From assembly GCF_000217935.1 (NCBI RefSeq), contig NZ_AFHI01000067.1:1-64000 (forward strand): 64,000 nucleotides of DNA, written 5' to 3'. Under the pieces are notes generated by a model. That model saw nothing but the letters and a program-made list of their open reading frames with translations, searched no databases and was not told the DNA's origin. The position numbers and the translations under genes are program-made. The first letter of the stretch is position 1. The number at the start of each line of letters is the position of its first letter. The DNA comes from Rheinheimera sp. A13L. GTDB lineage: Bacteria; Pseudomonadota; Gammaproteobacteria; Enterobacterales; Alteromonadaceae. Of the stretch, positions 18,270-27,011 are shown one piece after another.

Positions 18270-19128
18270 AAGGTACTGCCTGCTGCAGAAAGTGCAGAAA
18301 CTTTTGCAGCAGTGCAGGCTGATAATTTTTATGTTGGACCAGTCTGAAATGCCGTTGCAGCTGCAAAGGACTTTGCAACAATACCAACTGTCCTGCTTTG
18401 ATTTCATCCTGTACGGCCAGCAAAGGCAAGCAGCCTATACCCAAACCTTGTTTCACCGCTTGCTTAATAGCTTCAGGCCGTTCCAGTTCCAGCAGGGTGT
18501 TCGGTGCCCAACGCAAGCGTGCCAGTTCGTGTTCCAGTACGGCTCGGGTGCCCGAACCTTGTTCCCGCACTATCCAGCGCTCTGCCAGTAATTGTTCAGT
18601 TGATAAATTCTGATGCAGCTTAGGGTGGCCTATGAGTACCGTCAGATCCTGTCGCCAATGATGGATATCAAATTCAGCACTCAACACTGGTCCTTCGATA
18701 AAACCCAGTTGTGCTTGCTGCTGATGCATCAGATGCAGCACTTCACTGCTGTTACAAAGCCGCAATGTAAAATCGATCTGGGGATGCAAGGCCGTAAATT
18801 GCGCCAATAAAGCGGGCAATAAATAACAACCTACTGTTTCACTGGCGACCAGCCGTAGCTGACCTTTGTCGGGGGTTGAGTGAACCAGTTCTTGCTGCAG
18901 TTCAAGCAACAGCTGTAATTTTGGTAAGAGATCCAGGGTGTGCTGGGTTGGAATTAACTGCCGTCCCTGACGCAGAAATAACTGATGGCCCAGTCGTTGT
19001 TCCAGCTCTTTTAATGCCTGGCTGGCCGCTGATTGGCTTAATGCCAGTTGGTCAGCCGCTTTGGTCAGACTATGCTGCCGGCAAATCGCATCCAATAACA
19101 ACCAGTGGCGTGGACTGGGATAATTCAT
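18256..19128 (-). CDS. LysR-family regulator, YeiE-like
   Basis: A 290-residue LysR-type regulator. The N-terminal winged helix-turn-helix is clear (HSLTKAADQLALSQSAASQALKELEQRLG), and residues 90-290 form the effector-binding domain. The start at 19128 is preferred over an upstream ATG at 19224 because it places the HTH at the normal distance, and the longer version would overlap the divergent gene. It is divergent from a YeiH-family membrane protein. That arrangement is the same as yeiE-yeiH in enterobacteria, so it probably controls that gene. Confidence 0.85.
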   Translation of the reverse strand: MNYPSPRHWLLLDAICRQHSLTKAADQLALSQSAASQALKELEQRLGHQLFLRQGRQLIPTQHTLDLLPKLQLLLELQQELVHSTPDKGQLRLVASETVGCYLLPALLAQFTALHPQIDFTLRLCNSSEVLHLMHQQQAQLGFIEGPVLSAEFDIHHWRQDLTVLIGHPKLHQNLSTEQLLAERWIVREQGSGTRAVLEHELARLRWAPNTLLELERPEAIKQAVKQGLGIGCLPLLAVQDEIKAGQLVLLQSPLQLQRHFRLVQHKNYQPALLQKFLHFLQQAVPSNEL

Positions 19129-19222
19129 TTGTTTATCTAATTTGATGAATAAGATTAATCCATTATTCTTATTTTTAACGCTCAGTACAATAGCGCTGTC
19201 ACTTTCACTAAGATGAATTCCC

Positions 19223-20182
19223 ATGCTGGTCTTATTGCTGCTTAGTTTGTTACTGCATTTATGTTATCTGGCTTTTCCTGTGTTGGAACAGCTGATCAGT
19301 CCGGTTTTTGTCGCTTTGTTGCTGGGCTTAGTAGCTGCTTTTGTGTTGCCACTGTTTTCCATTCAGCCCCGTCAGTTAGTGGCGTCCAGGCTGGATAGGA
19401 TCGGCAGTTGGCAGCAAAAGGCTTTACGTTTGGGTATAGTTCTGTTCGCCTTTAGTGTTGAACCACAACTGGTAATGCACACCAGTCCGCTGGCTTTAGT
19501 GCAGCTGGTTGTTCTAGTTCTGTTGGTGCTGAGCGCTGCGCTCTGGCTTGGGGGCAAAGTATTTAAACTACCCAAAGAGCTGGTGCTTTTAATTAGTTGT
19601 GGCTTAAGTTTTTGTGGTACTTCAGCAATTTTTGCCAGCTGGTCTGTACGGCAAAGCGGGCAGGCGACTTTAACTCAAAGTCTGGCTGTGGTGCTTTTAA
19701 TGGGGTTGCTGTCGTTGTTGGCCTATGCGGTGCTGATGCACACTGGCTGGTTGCCGGAAACACAGCTGGCCTGGTTGATTGGCAGCACAGCGCCTGAAGT
19801 ATCACAGGCTGTGGCTGCAGGCAGTCAGTTAGGGCAGGCTGCGCCGCAGGCTGTGATCGCCAAGTTATTCAGGGTCTGTTTACTGGTGCCATTTTTACTG
19901 CTGCTCAGTTTTCAAAGTAAAAACAAGGAAGGTTTTGTCTTTCCCTGGTTTGTGTTGGCTTTTGTGGCTGTTCTGCTGCTGACTATGGTTTTTTCAGTAC
20001 CTGTCTGGTTCAGTCAGGGTGCTGTACTGTTGTCACAAAGTTGTCTGATTTTCGCCATGCTGGTGACTGGGCTTTTAACCTGTTGGCAGGATCTAAAACA
20101 ATGCAGCGGCAAAGTTTTTGCGTTTGCCGCTGTGGTGATGAGCTTACTTTTTAGTCTTTCTTATCTGTTTTTGCCGGGTTAG
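19223..20182 (+). CDS. YeiH/UPF0324-family putative sulfate/sulfite exporter
   Basis: A 319-residue polytopic inner-membrane protein with about 9-10 hydrophobic helices. The YeiH hallmark glycine-rich region is present (LISCGLSFCGTSAIFASWSVRQ), and a second conserved segment reads GSTAPEVSQAVAAG. The family is annotated as putative sulfate exporters, with weak experimental support. It is divergent from a LysR gene likely to regulate it. Its last 32 bp overlap the convergent M20 peptidase gene. Confidence 0.82.
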   Translation: MLVLLLLSLLLHLCYLAFPVLEQLISPVFVALLLGLVAAFVLPLFSIQPRQLVASRLDRIGSWQQKALRLGIVLFAFSVEPQLVMHTSPLALVQLVVLVLLVLSAALWLGGKVFKLPKELVLLISCGLSFCGTSAIFASWSVRQSGQATLTQSLAVVLLMGLLSLLAYAVLMHTGWLPETQLAWLIGSTAPEVSQAVAAGSQLGQAAPQAVIAKLFRVCLLVPFLLLLSFQSKNKEGFVFPWFVLAFVAVLLLTMVFSVPVWFSQGAVLLSQSCLIFAMLVTGLLTCWQDLKQCSGKVFAFAAVVMSLLFSLSYLFLPG

Positions 20183-21461
20183 CCAGATAGTCCAGCGCCA
20201 GAGCTGTTAAAGCCCGGACGCCATTTTCCAGTGCCTGTTCATTCACCTGAAACAGTGGCGAATGGTTAGGCGCTGTTTGTTCCACCGGAGTATTTTCCGG
20301 GGCTATGCCTAAAAAGAAAAACACGCCCGGTACTTCTTGCTGGAAAAACGAAAAGTCTTCCGAAGCAGTAATAGGTTTAATTGGCGCAACCCCGGCTTTG
20401 CCTGCAGCCCAGCTTAAGCTTGGCATAGCCCATTCAGTCAGTGTGGCATCATTCCAGGTCACAGCAGCAAAACTATGGTTATGAAACTCAGCTGTGGCGC
20501 CACTGGCGGCGGCTATATGTTCTGAAGTGTGCTGCATTTTTTGCAGTAGCTGTTCGCGCATTTGTGGATCAAAAGTGCGTATTGTGCCTTCGAGTTTTAC
20601 GTCATCCGGAATAATGTTCCAGCGCACCCCCCCATGCACCTGACCTACAGACAAGACGGCTGGGGCCTGGGTGACATCCAGCTGGCGGGCAGGAATCTGA
20701 TGCAGAGCTGTGATCAACTGACCTGTCACAGCTATAGGATCTACCCCACGCCATGGGCTTGAGCCATGCACCTGCTTGCCTTTGACAGTGATATTAAAAC
20801 TGTCTGCCGCCGCCATTATGCCTTCACTTTTCACCTGTAACTGGCCGGCAGGACCAGGCCAGACATGCAGACCAAAAATGGCATCAGGTTTGTATGTGGC
20901 AAATACGCCTTCTTTGAGCATCAGCTTGGCGCCACCTTCTTCACCGGCAGGAGGGCCTTCTTCGGCGGGCTGAAATACAAACAGAATAGTACCGGCCAGT
21001 TCAGCTTTAAGCTCTGTCAGCACTGAGGCTGTCGCCATCAGCATAGCCGTATGAGCATCGTGACCACAGGCATGCATCACACCTACGTCCTGACCATTAA
21101 AAGTACTGCGCACTTTAGAGGCAAAAGGTAAATCCACCTGCTCTGTCACAGGCAGCGCATCCATATCAGCGCGCAAAGCCACTGTCGGGCCAGGTTTAGC
21201 GCCTTTTAATACGCCCAGGACGCCATGATGAGCTATGCCGGTTTGTACTTCTAAACCAAGAGATTTTAAATGGGCTGCTACTTTCTTCGCTGTATTGACT
21301 TCGCGGTTCGACAACTCAGGGTATTGATGGAAATGACGGCGCCATTGCAGCATTTCTGGCTGAATTTTTTGAATAGCCGTTTCGGTCCGGGGTTTTAAAT
21401 CTGTACTGGCCTGAGCTGAAAAAGTGCTGGCCAGCAGAACACAAAAAACAGTTCGCAACAT
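20151..21461 (-). CDS. exported M20-family amidohydrolase/peptidase
   Basis: A 436-residue metal-dependent hydrolase with a signal peptide (MLRTVFCVLLASTFSAQA), so probably periplasmic. It belongs to the M20D group of aminoacylase/hippurate hydrolase-like enzymes. Metal-binding signatures seen: RADMDALPV, MHACGHDAHTAMLM, FQPAEEGP, the GLHVWPG histidine, and a C-terminal NHSPLF histidine. A dimerisation lid domain lies at about 210-330. Family members hydrolyse N-acyl amino acids or dipeptides; the exact substrate is not evident. The 3' end overlaps the YeiH-like gene by 32 bp. Confidence 0.9.
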   Translation of the reverse strand: MLRTVFCVLLASTFSAQASTDLKPRTETAIQKIQPEMLQWRRHFHQYPELSNREVNTAKKVAAHLKSLGLEVQTGIAHHGVLGVLKGAKPGPTVALRADMDALPVTEQVDLPFASKVRSTFNGQDVGVMHACGHDAHTAMLMATASVLTELKAELAGTILFVFQPAEEGPPAGEEGGAKLMLKEGVFATYKPDAIFGLHVWPGPAGQLQVKSEGIMAAADSFNITVKGKQVHGSSPWRGVDPIAVTGQLITALHQIPARQLDVTQAPAVLSVGQVHGGVRWNIIPDDVKLEGTIRTFDPQMREQLLQKMQHTSEHIAAASGATAEFHNHSFAAVTWNDATLTEWAMPSLSWAAGKAGVAPIKPITASEDFSFFQQEVPGVFFFLGIAPENTPVEQTAPNHSPLFQVNEQALENGVRALTALALDYLANPAKTDKKD

Positions 21462-21504
21462 GGGAGTTCCTTCTGGGTGAAGTCACTACCATACTGGCAC
21501 AAGC

Positions 21505-21535
21505 TTAAAAAGCAAAGTGCCTTGCGACACTTTGC
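21505..21535 (-). terminator. terminator downstream of uppP
   Basis: On the minus strand, GCAAAGTG-8 nt-CACTTTGC is followed by a TTTTT tract, 20 bp past the uppP stop. Confidence 0.8.
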
Positions 21536-21554
21536 CGGAAAGGGGCATCTGGGT

Positions 21555-22355
21555 TCAGAAATAAAACACAAAAGCCAGCAGGAATACACCTAAAGCTAAA
21601 CGGTAGATCACAAAAGGCATCATGCCCATTTTTTCTATCACTTTAAGGAAAAAATGAATGCAGACGTAAGCAGAGATAAAGCTAAGCACAGTGCCTAAAC
21701 CTAAAGCTGTCCAGTCGACTGCCTGTTCGCTTTTCAGTAATTTCAGTGTTTGGTAACCACCGGCCAGCAGAATAATTGGGATAGAAATCAAAAAGGAGAA
21801 ACGTGCTGCCGCTTGTCGGGTTAACCCCAGAAGCAGGCCTGCTGTCATGGTAATACCTGAACGTGAGGTGCCAGGGATCAGGGCTATAGCCTGAGCCAGA
21901 CCAATAATAATCACATCTTTTACCGTCAACTGGTCAGTTTGTTTGATTTGTTTGGCTTTTGCATCGGCATACCACAATAACAAACCAAAAATGATGGTTG
22001 TACTTGCGATAACTAGAGAAGAGCGGGCATAGACTTCAATAAAGTCCTTAATCAGCAAGCCAAACAAAGCTGCTGGTATAGTCGCCAGAATAATCAGCCA
22101 GCCCAAGCGGCTGTGTTGGTCGTGTTGGCCTTTTAAGCTGCCAAACCAGCTGACGCTGATAAGACCTACATCACGACGAAAATAATGCAGTACAGCAGCC
22201 AGTGTGCCTAAATGCACTGCCACATCAAACGCCAGCCCCTGATCACTCCAGCCCAGTAACTGTGAAGGTAAAATCAGATGAGCTGAACTTGAAATAGGTA
22301 AAAATTCGGTAAAGCCTTGCAGTAAAGCCAATACAATAATTTCGAGTGTGGTCAT
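21555..22355 (-). CDS. uppP: undecaprenyl-diphosphatase UppP/BacA
   Basis: A 266-residue integral membrane phosphatase that recycles undecaprenyl diphosphate for peptidoglycan and surface polysaccharide synthesis. Both family signatures are present: the N-terminal [14 protein letters not shown] with its glutamate, and [17 protein letters not shown] with the catalytic serine and arginine. Seven to eight membrane helices and the length match E. coli UppP. It stands alone, with terminators on either side. Confidence 0.95.
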   Translation of the reverse strand: MTTLEIIVLALLQGFTEFLPISSSAHLILPSQLLGWSDQGLAFDVAVHLGTLAAVLHYFRRDVGLISVSWFGSLKGQHDQHSRLGWLIILATIPAALFGLLIKDFIEVYARSSLVIASTTIIFGLLLWYADAKAKQIKQTDQLTVKDVIIIGLAQAIALIPGTSRSGITMTAGLLLGLTRQAAARFSFLISIPIILLAGGYQTLKLLKSEQAVDWTALGLGTVLSFISAYVCIHFFLKVIEKMGMMPFVIYRLALGVFLLAFVFYF

Positions 22356-22410
22356 AACTATCCATAATGCGGGTGATTAAGTTAAAGGTCGTGTTGTTCG
22401 CTTGTTTAAG

Positions 22411-22436
22411 TAAAGGCCTGCCGCGAACAGCAGGCC
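22411..22436 (-). terminator. terminator after the CorC/HlyC-family gene
   Basis: GGCCTGC-8 nt-GCAGGCC hairpin followed on the minus strand by TTTACTT, 18 bp beyond the stop codon at 22454. Confidence 0.65.
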
Positions 22437-22453
22437 GTTCTCAACAGACAGAA

Positions 22454-23776
22454 CTAGCCTGTCTTATGATCAGGATCGGAAGCATCTTCGTCTTCAGGCA
22501 GTTTACTGGCGAGAACTTTATCAATACGCTTACCATCCATATCGACAATTTCCAGTCTCCAGCCTGCAACATCTATAGTATCTGCTGTTTTAGGTATTTT
22601 ACCTAACTGATACATCACCATGCCATTGAGTGTCTGAAAACGGCCTTCGATTTCATCAGGAATTTCACGGATATTCAGCGCATCTTTAAAGTCGATCATA
22701 GGGATCAGACCGTCAATCAACAAACTGCCATCTTCTCTGCGTACCAGCATCTGATCGTCTTCATCATCATCCTGCCCAAATTCGCCGGTCAGCGCATCTG
22801 TCATATCCTGCAAAGTCACTAAACCTTTTAAATCACCATATTCATCAACCACAAATACCATTTGGCTGCCCGATGTTTTGAAATGGTCCAGTAACTCCAT
22901 GCCGGATAAGCTGTCAGGCACATAATTACAGGCTTTTGCCAGAGAGGCGATATGGATTTCATTACCCGCTATAGACTGCGCCAACAACTGCTTGGCTGAA
23001 ACTATACCTACCAGGTCATCCATGTTGTTGCGGCATACCGGGAAACGTGAATGAGGGGCCTGCATCACCAGCTTCAGGTTGTCTTCAATGGGCTTGTTCA
23101 CATCCAAAAATACGATGTCAGAACGGGGCACCATCAAGGAGGAAATGCTTCGTTCATCCAGACGAAATACGTTTTTCACCATGGTATGTTCAGATTGCTC
23201 AATGATACCGGCTGATGAACCCTCTTGCAGCATGGCTTGAATATCTTCGTGGGTTACATTGTCGGTGATGATGTGACTGAAACCCAGAAACTTCATAATG
23301 GCGTGAGTGGAGCCAGAAAGCATCCAGACAAAAGGCTTGGTCGCTATAGCAAGCAACGCCATAGGTCGCGCTACCAGACAGGCAATGCGTTCTGCGCTCA
23401 CCTGACCAATACGTTTTGGCACCAGTTCGCCCACTACTATCGACACATAAGTAATGATAATAACTACCAGTATGGTCGAGACTATGCTGGTCACTTCAGG
23501 GGCGAAACCAAAACTTTGCAGCCAGATTGATAAAGGTTCAGCCAAAATGGATTCACCGAAGATACCGTTCAGAATACCTATAGAGGTAATACCTATCTGA
23601 ACAGTGGATAAAAACTGAGTAGGATCTTCAGATAGTTTTAATGCAGCTTTGGCAGAGCTGCTGCCGCTTTGTGCCAAAGCAGTTAATCTCGACTTTCTCG
23701 CTGTCACTATTGCGATTTCTGACATAGCGAACAGACCATTTAAAATGATCAGGCCAACAAGAATAAAGATTTCCAT
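22454..23776 (-). CDS. CNNM/CorC-HlyC-family membrane protein with CBS domains
   Basis: A 440-residue protein with three parts. Residues 1-200 form the DUF21/CNNM transmembrane domain (MEIFILVGLIILNGLFAMSEIAIV, IGITSIGILNGIFGE). Residues about 215-345 are a CBS pair (SSLMVPRSDIVFLD, VVDEYGDLKGLVTLQDMTDAL). The C-terminal 80 residues are the CorC/HlyC transporter-associated domain (LIDGLIPMIDF to LEIVDMDGKRIDKV). The family was named hemolysin by early error; members are linked to magnesium or cobalt efflux and resistance. No paired transporter lies beside it. Confidence 0.9.
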   Translation of the reverse strand: MEIFILVGLIILNGLFAMSEIAIVTARKSRLTALAQSGSSSAKAALKLSEDPTQFLSTVQIGITSIGILNGIFGESILAEPLSIWLQSFGFAPEVTSIVSTILVVIIITYVSIVVGELVPKRIGQVSAERIACLVARPMALLAIATKPFVWMLSGSTHAIMKFLGFSHIITDNVTHEDIQAMLQEGSSAGIIEQSEHTMVKNVFRLDERSISSLMVPRSDIVFLDVNKPIEDNLKLVMQAPHSRFPVCRNNMDDLVGIVSAKQLLAQSIAGNEIHIASLAKACNYVPDSLSGMELLDHFKTSGSQMVFVVDEYGDLKGLVTLQDMTDALTGEFGQDDDEDDQMLVRREDGSLLIDGLIPMIDFKDALNIREIPDEIEGRFQTLNGMVMYQLGKIPKTADTIDVAGWRLEIVDMDGKRIDKVLASKLPEDEDASDPDHKTG

Positions 23777-23802
23777 AGCGTGTTATTTAAGCTCCGTTGA
23801 GT

Positions 23803-24153
23803 TTAAGGTTGTACTAACAAATAAGCTGTGGGTAACTGATAACTGTATTCAATCAGTTGCCCTGAATCAGTCAGGATCAGATACAAGTTCTGTTCGTTGA
23901 ATTTTCTGGCTTGGGGATCAATAAAACGCACCACCCACAGATGTTTTTGTGTGGCGGATGATGCTTTTTGGGCATATTTGGGCGAGATTGAAGACCAATG
24001 CTGCGCAATACTCTGTTGCTGTTGCAACTGAACTATGGAGTGTTCTGCATGTTTAATGGCTTCTGAATGAGTCAAAGACTCATCAGCTACTGCGGTAAAC
24101 TGTGTTAACGCTGCAATCAAAAAGACTACAGCGCACCTTCGGAGAGGATTCAT
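23803..24153 (-). CDS. small exported protein of unknown function
   Basis: A 116-residue protein with a signal peptide (FLIAALTQFTAVA). The mature part is mostly helical at the start (SEAIKHAEHSIVQLQQQQSIAQHW), then beta-rich (LWVVRFIDP, LYLILTDSGQLIEYSY). This resembles a small periplasmic PepSY- or DUF-type domain, but I do not recognise the family. It lies 26 bp upstream of the CorC-like gene on the same strand, so the two may be co-transcribed. Confidence 0.65.
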   Translation of the reverse strand: MNPLRRCAVVFLIAALTQFTAVADESLTHSEAIKHAEHSIVQLQQQQSIAQHWSSISPKYAQKASSATQKHLWVVRFIDPQARKFNEQNLYLILTDSGQLIEYSYQLPTAYLLVQP

Positions 24154-24275
24154 ATGAAGTATGTGTTTTTTTGTCTGTAAAAATAAAAATTTATCTTACC
24201 TATCATTTTAAACTAGTAAAGCAATTTATCTCTTTCACAGCAGATAATGTGTTGCTTTGTTGACGGTTTTTCGCT

Positions 24276-25388
24276 TTATGGCACAGGCTCTGACGGCCTG
24301 TTTTTGCTCCTGAGCAGTTGTTCCGGATCATCGGCAAGATGCTGTGGCGCTCTGAGCCATTCCCGCCAGATAGCAACCAGCAAAGCCATCAGCACAGGGC
24401 CAACAAACAGACCCACCATGCCCATTGTTTGCACGCCACCAATTAAACCAAAAAAGGTTGGTAAAAAAGGCAGTTTGACTGGCCCGCCCACCAGGGTTGG
24501 CCTGATGGTTTTATCAACAATAAAGAGTTCTATACTGCCCCATAAAAACAAACCCACACCAGCTGTTAAATCACCAGTGCCGACCAGATAAATCGAAATC
24601 AAGGTAAAAGATAAAGGTGCGCCACCAGGAATAAGCGCCATAAAACCTGTTAACACCCCAAAAGCAACGGGGGAGGGCACTCCGGCTATCCAGTAGGCGA
24701 CGCCTAACACAACCCCTTCGCCAATAGCGATAATGGTCATGCCTATGACGGTTGAGCTGACGGTCGCTGGTACAACGCGGGAAAAACGGTTCCAGCGATC
24801 AGGTAGAATACGCTCACCTACAGTATCCAGTTGCCAGGCGATACGCTCACCGTCTTTATACAAAAAGAATAAAGTGATCAGCATAAATAATAAGGTCAGC
24901 ATTAATCCGGCTGTAGTCCAGCCAAAATTTAATACCCACTTGGAGATGCCACTGATTTGTTCGCCACTGACTAAACTGACTACTTGCCCCAATTGGTGAG
25001 GTTCGGCTAAATAAGTTTGCCAGTAGGTCGCCAGAGTGTCACCCACACCTGGCAATGCTCTGAGCCAATCCGGCACAGCGGCGCCATGTTCATTGGCGTG
25101 TTTCAGCCACTCAATCCAGGCCCGTATTTCTTCCATCGCATAGCTAAAGACCATAACCAGAGGGATCACCAGACCTAAAACAATGGCAATGATGGCCACA
25201 CTGGCGGCTAAAGTGGAGTTATTGCGGCAATAGTTCAGCAAATGGCGATACAAAGGCCAGCTGGCAAAGCAGATAATGAGAGCAGCCAGTACAGGAACGA
25301 GGAAACCTATAAAAAAGAATACTCCTGCACCGAGGATAACCAGCAATAAAGCTCTGCTGATGGCGTCGTTACTAAAAATCTGTGGCAT
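24276..25388 (-). CDS. AI-2E-family (PerM/YdiK-type) permease
   Basis: A 370-residue inner-membrane protein with about eight helices in the typical arrangement: two N-terminal hairpins, a soluble segment at 95-150, then a membrane block containing GVLTGFMALIPGGAPLSF and TLVGGPVKLPFLPTFFGLIGGV. These motifs define the AI-2E transporter superfamily. Family members have been linked to autoinducer-2 export, Na+/H+ antiport and other roles, so no substrate is claimed. It lies 45 bp after the ppx gene on the same strand. Confidence 0.88.
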   Translation of the reverse strand: MPQIFSNDAISRALLLVILGAGVFFFIGFLVPVLAALIICFASWPLYRHLLNYCRNNSTLAASVAIIAIVLGLVIPLVMVFSYAMEEIRAWIEWLKHANEHGAAVPDWLRALPGVGDTLATYWQTYLAEPHQLGQVVSLVSGEQISGISKWVLNFGWTTAGLMLTLLFMLITLFFLYKDGERIAWQLDTVGERILPDRWNRFSRVVPATVSSTVIGMTIIAIGEGVVLGVAYWIAGVPSPVAFGVLTGFMALIPGGAPLSFTLISIYLVGTGDLTAGVGLFLWGSIELFIVDKTIRPTLVGGPVKLPFLPTFFGLIGGVQTMGMVGLFVGPVLMALLVAIWREWLRAPQHLADDPEQLLRSKNRPSEPVP

Positions 25389-25433
25389 CTGTAACTGTTC
25401 CTTTCTGTCTCTGGACCCCAGGGTACTAAATAA

Positions 25434-27011
25434 TTACTCTTCATCCGCACCGGATGAATCAAACCCCGGACTTTGTAAACTGCACTCCACTAAATACGGA
25501 CAGTCGAGTACAAAGGCAATCTTTTTCAGATGTAATTGCTCTTGTTGCAGATCAGCGACCAATAAAGGTTGTTGTTCCAGCCATTCTTTAGGCAGTAGCA
25601 GTGTTAATTGCTGAGTTTTCCCTTGCGCTATAAGTTCGGGCAAGAAGTCGTTACGGCGTTTTTGATTCAGTAACACAGCCAGACGCAACAGCACCAGTAA
25701 AGACACCACAGTGCTTGAACTGTACAGATAAAACTGCGACAGATCTTCAGTTTTAATTTTACGGCGATGTGAGCGCACCAGCGTGGCTATTAACTGCTGT
25801 TGTTCCTGGTTAAACCCCGGTAAGTTGGCATTTTTTAAAATGTAAGACGAGTGCCGCTGTACGCTGGATGAGTTGATATGCAGGCCTATTTCGTAGACTG
25901 TGGCTGCCCAGCTTAATAAATCAGCCAAATCATCCGTCAGTTGCCAGCTGTGCCGCAGTTGGGCAAATAATTCCAGCGCTGTGTTGCGCACTCTGTCAGC
26001 CTGACTGGTATCAATGCTGTATCTTTTAATCAGACTCTGAATGGTGTGTTCACGAATGTCATGGTGATGCAGACGGTCACTCATTTCATACAGCACCCCT
26101 TCACGAAGCGCTGCGTCGACATAATACATCTGCGAAATGCCAAGCATATTAAAAGCGGCAATTAGAATAGCTAAACCAGAGCAAATCAGTAACTTACGAT
26201 CATCAGCTAAACCAGGTAAATCCAGTTGCAAACTGTTTTCCTGAGCGATCAGCAATTCTTTTAATTGCAGCAGGTGCTCAAGCTCAATACAGGCCGGATG
26301 CCAGCCTAGGCCAATAATAATATCGCGGATGGTCTTGATAGTACCTGAAGTGCCTACAGCTTGTTGCCAGCCGGTTTCGCGGTAAGCTGAGACTATAGGT
26401 TCCAGCTCCTGCTCAGCCTGCAAAATAGCCCGTTCGAATTTTTTTGCACTGATACGGCCATGAGGAAAATGGAACTGAGCATAGCTGACACAACCCATAT
26501 TACGACTGGCCAGTCTGATTGGCAAAAAGCCTTCGCCTATGGCGAATTCAGTGCTGCCACCGCCTATATCCATCACCAGCCGACGCCCCTGATAATGCTC
26601 AAAATGCGCCACCCCCTGATAAATAAAGCGGGCCTCTTCCTGACCTGAAATCACTTCAACAGGAAAAGGAAAAACCGCCTGGGCCCGGCGCAAAAACATA
26701 GCACTGTTTTTTGCACGCCTTAAGGTGTAAGTCGCGATAACCCGCACCGATTCAATGGGCACAGGTTTTAAGGTATCGGCAAACTGACTCAGTACAGCCA
26801 AACCACGCAACATGGCTTCTTCGGTTAACAATAAATCTTCTGTTAAACCTTCAGCCAGCTGTACTTTTTGTTTTTCGCGATGCAACAGTTGCAAAGCGCC
26901 ATCTACCACACGAGCTATCACCATATGAAAGCTGTTGGAGCCTAAATCAACGGCCGCCATATAAGCGGCTTTTTGTGCATCTGTCGTGTCTGTGCTGGTC
27001 CAGTGGGTCAT
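25434..27011 (-). CDS. ppx: exopolyphosphatase Ppx
   Basis: A 525-residue Ppx/GppA enzyme that releases phosphate from polyphosphate ends. It has an ASKHA-type nucleotide fold: phosphate-1 loop AAVDLGSNSFHMVIAR, the catalytic glutamate region GQEEARFIYQGV, phosphate-2 loop VMDIGGGSTEFAIG, and NMGCVSYA. A C-terminal HD-like helical domain lies beyond about 310. The start overlaps the ppk1 stop by 4 bp, giving translational coupling. The ppk1-ppx operon begins at a Pho box, so synthesis and breakdown of polyphosphate are controlled together. Confidence 0.95.
   Translation of the reverse strand: MTHWTSTDTTDAQKAAYMAAVDLGSNSFHMVIARVVDGALQLLHREKQKVQLAEGLTEDLLLTEEAMLRGLAVLSQFADTLKPVPIESVRVIATYTLRRAKNSAMFLRRAQAVFPFPVEVISGQEEARFIYQGVAHFEHYQGRRLVMDIGGGSTEFAIGEGFLPIRLASRNMGCVSYAQFHFPHGRISAKKFERAILQAEQELEPIVSAYRETGWQQAVGTSGTIKTIRDIIIGLGWHPACIELEHLLQLKELLIAQENSLQLDLPGLADDRKLLICSGLAILIAAFNMLGISQMYYVDAALREGVLYEMSDRLHHHDIREHTIQSLIKRYSIDTSQADRVRNTALELFAQLRHSWQLTDDLADLLSWAATVYEIGLHINSSSVQRHSSYILKNANLPGFNQEQQQLIATLVRSHRRKIKTEDLSQFYLYSSSTVVSLLVLLRLAVLLNQKRRNDFLPELIAQGKTQQLTLLLPKEWLEQQPLLVADLQQEQLHLKKIAFVLDCPYLVECSLQSPGFDSSGADEE

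Noticed and set aside
24247-24591. Plus-strand frame opposite the AI-2E-family permease
   Set aside because: Mostly antisense to the permease gene, with low-complexity composition.
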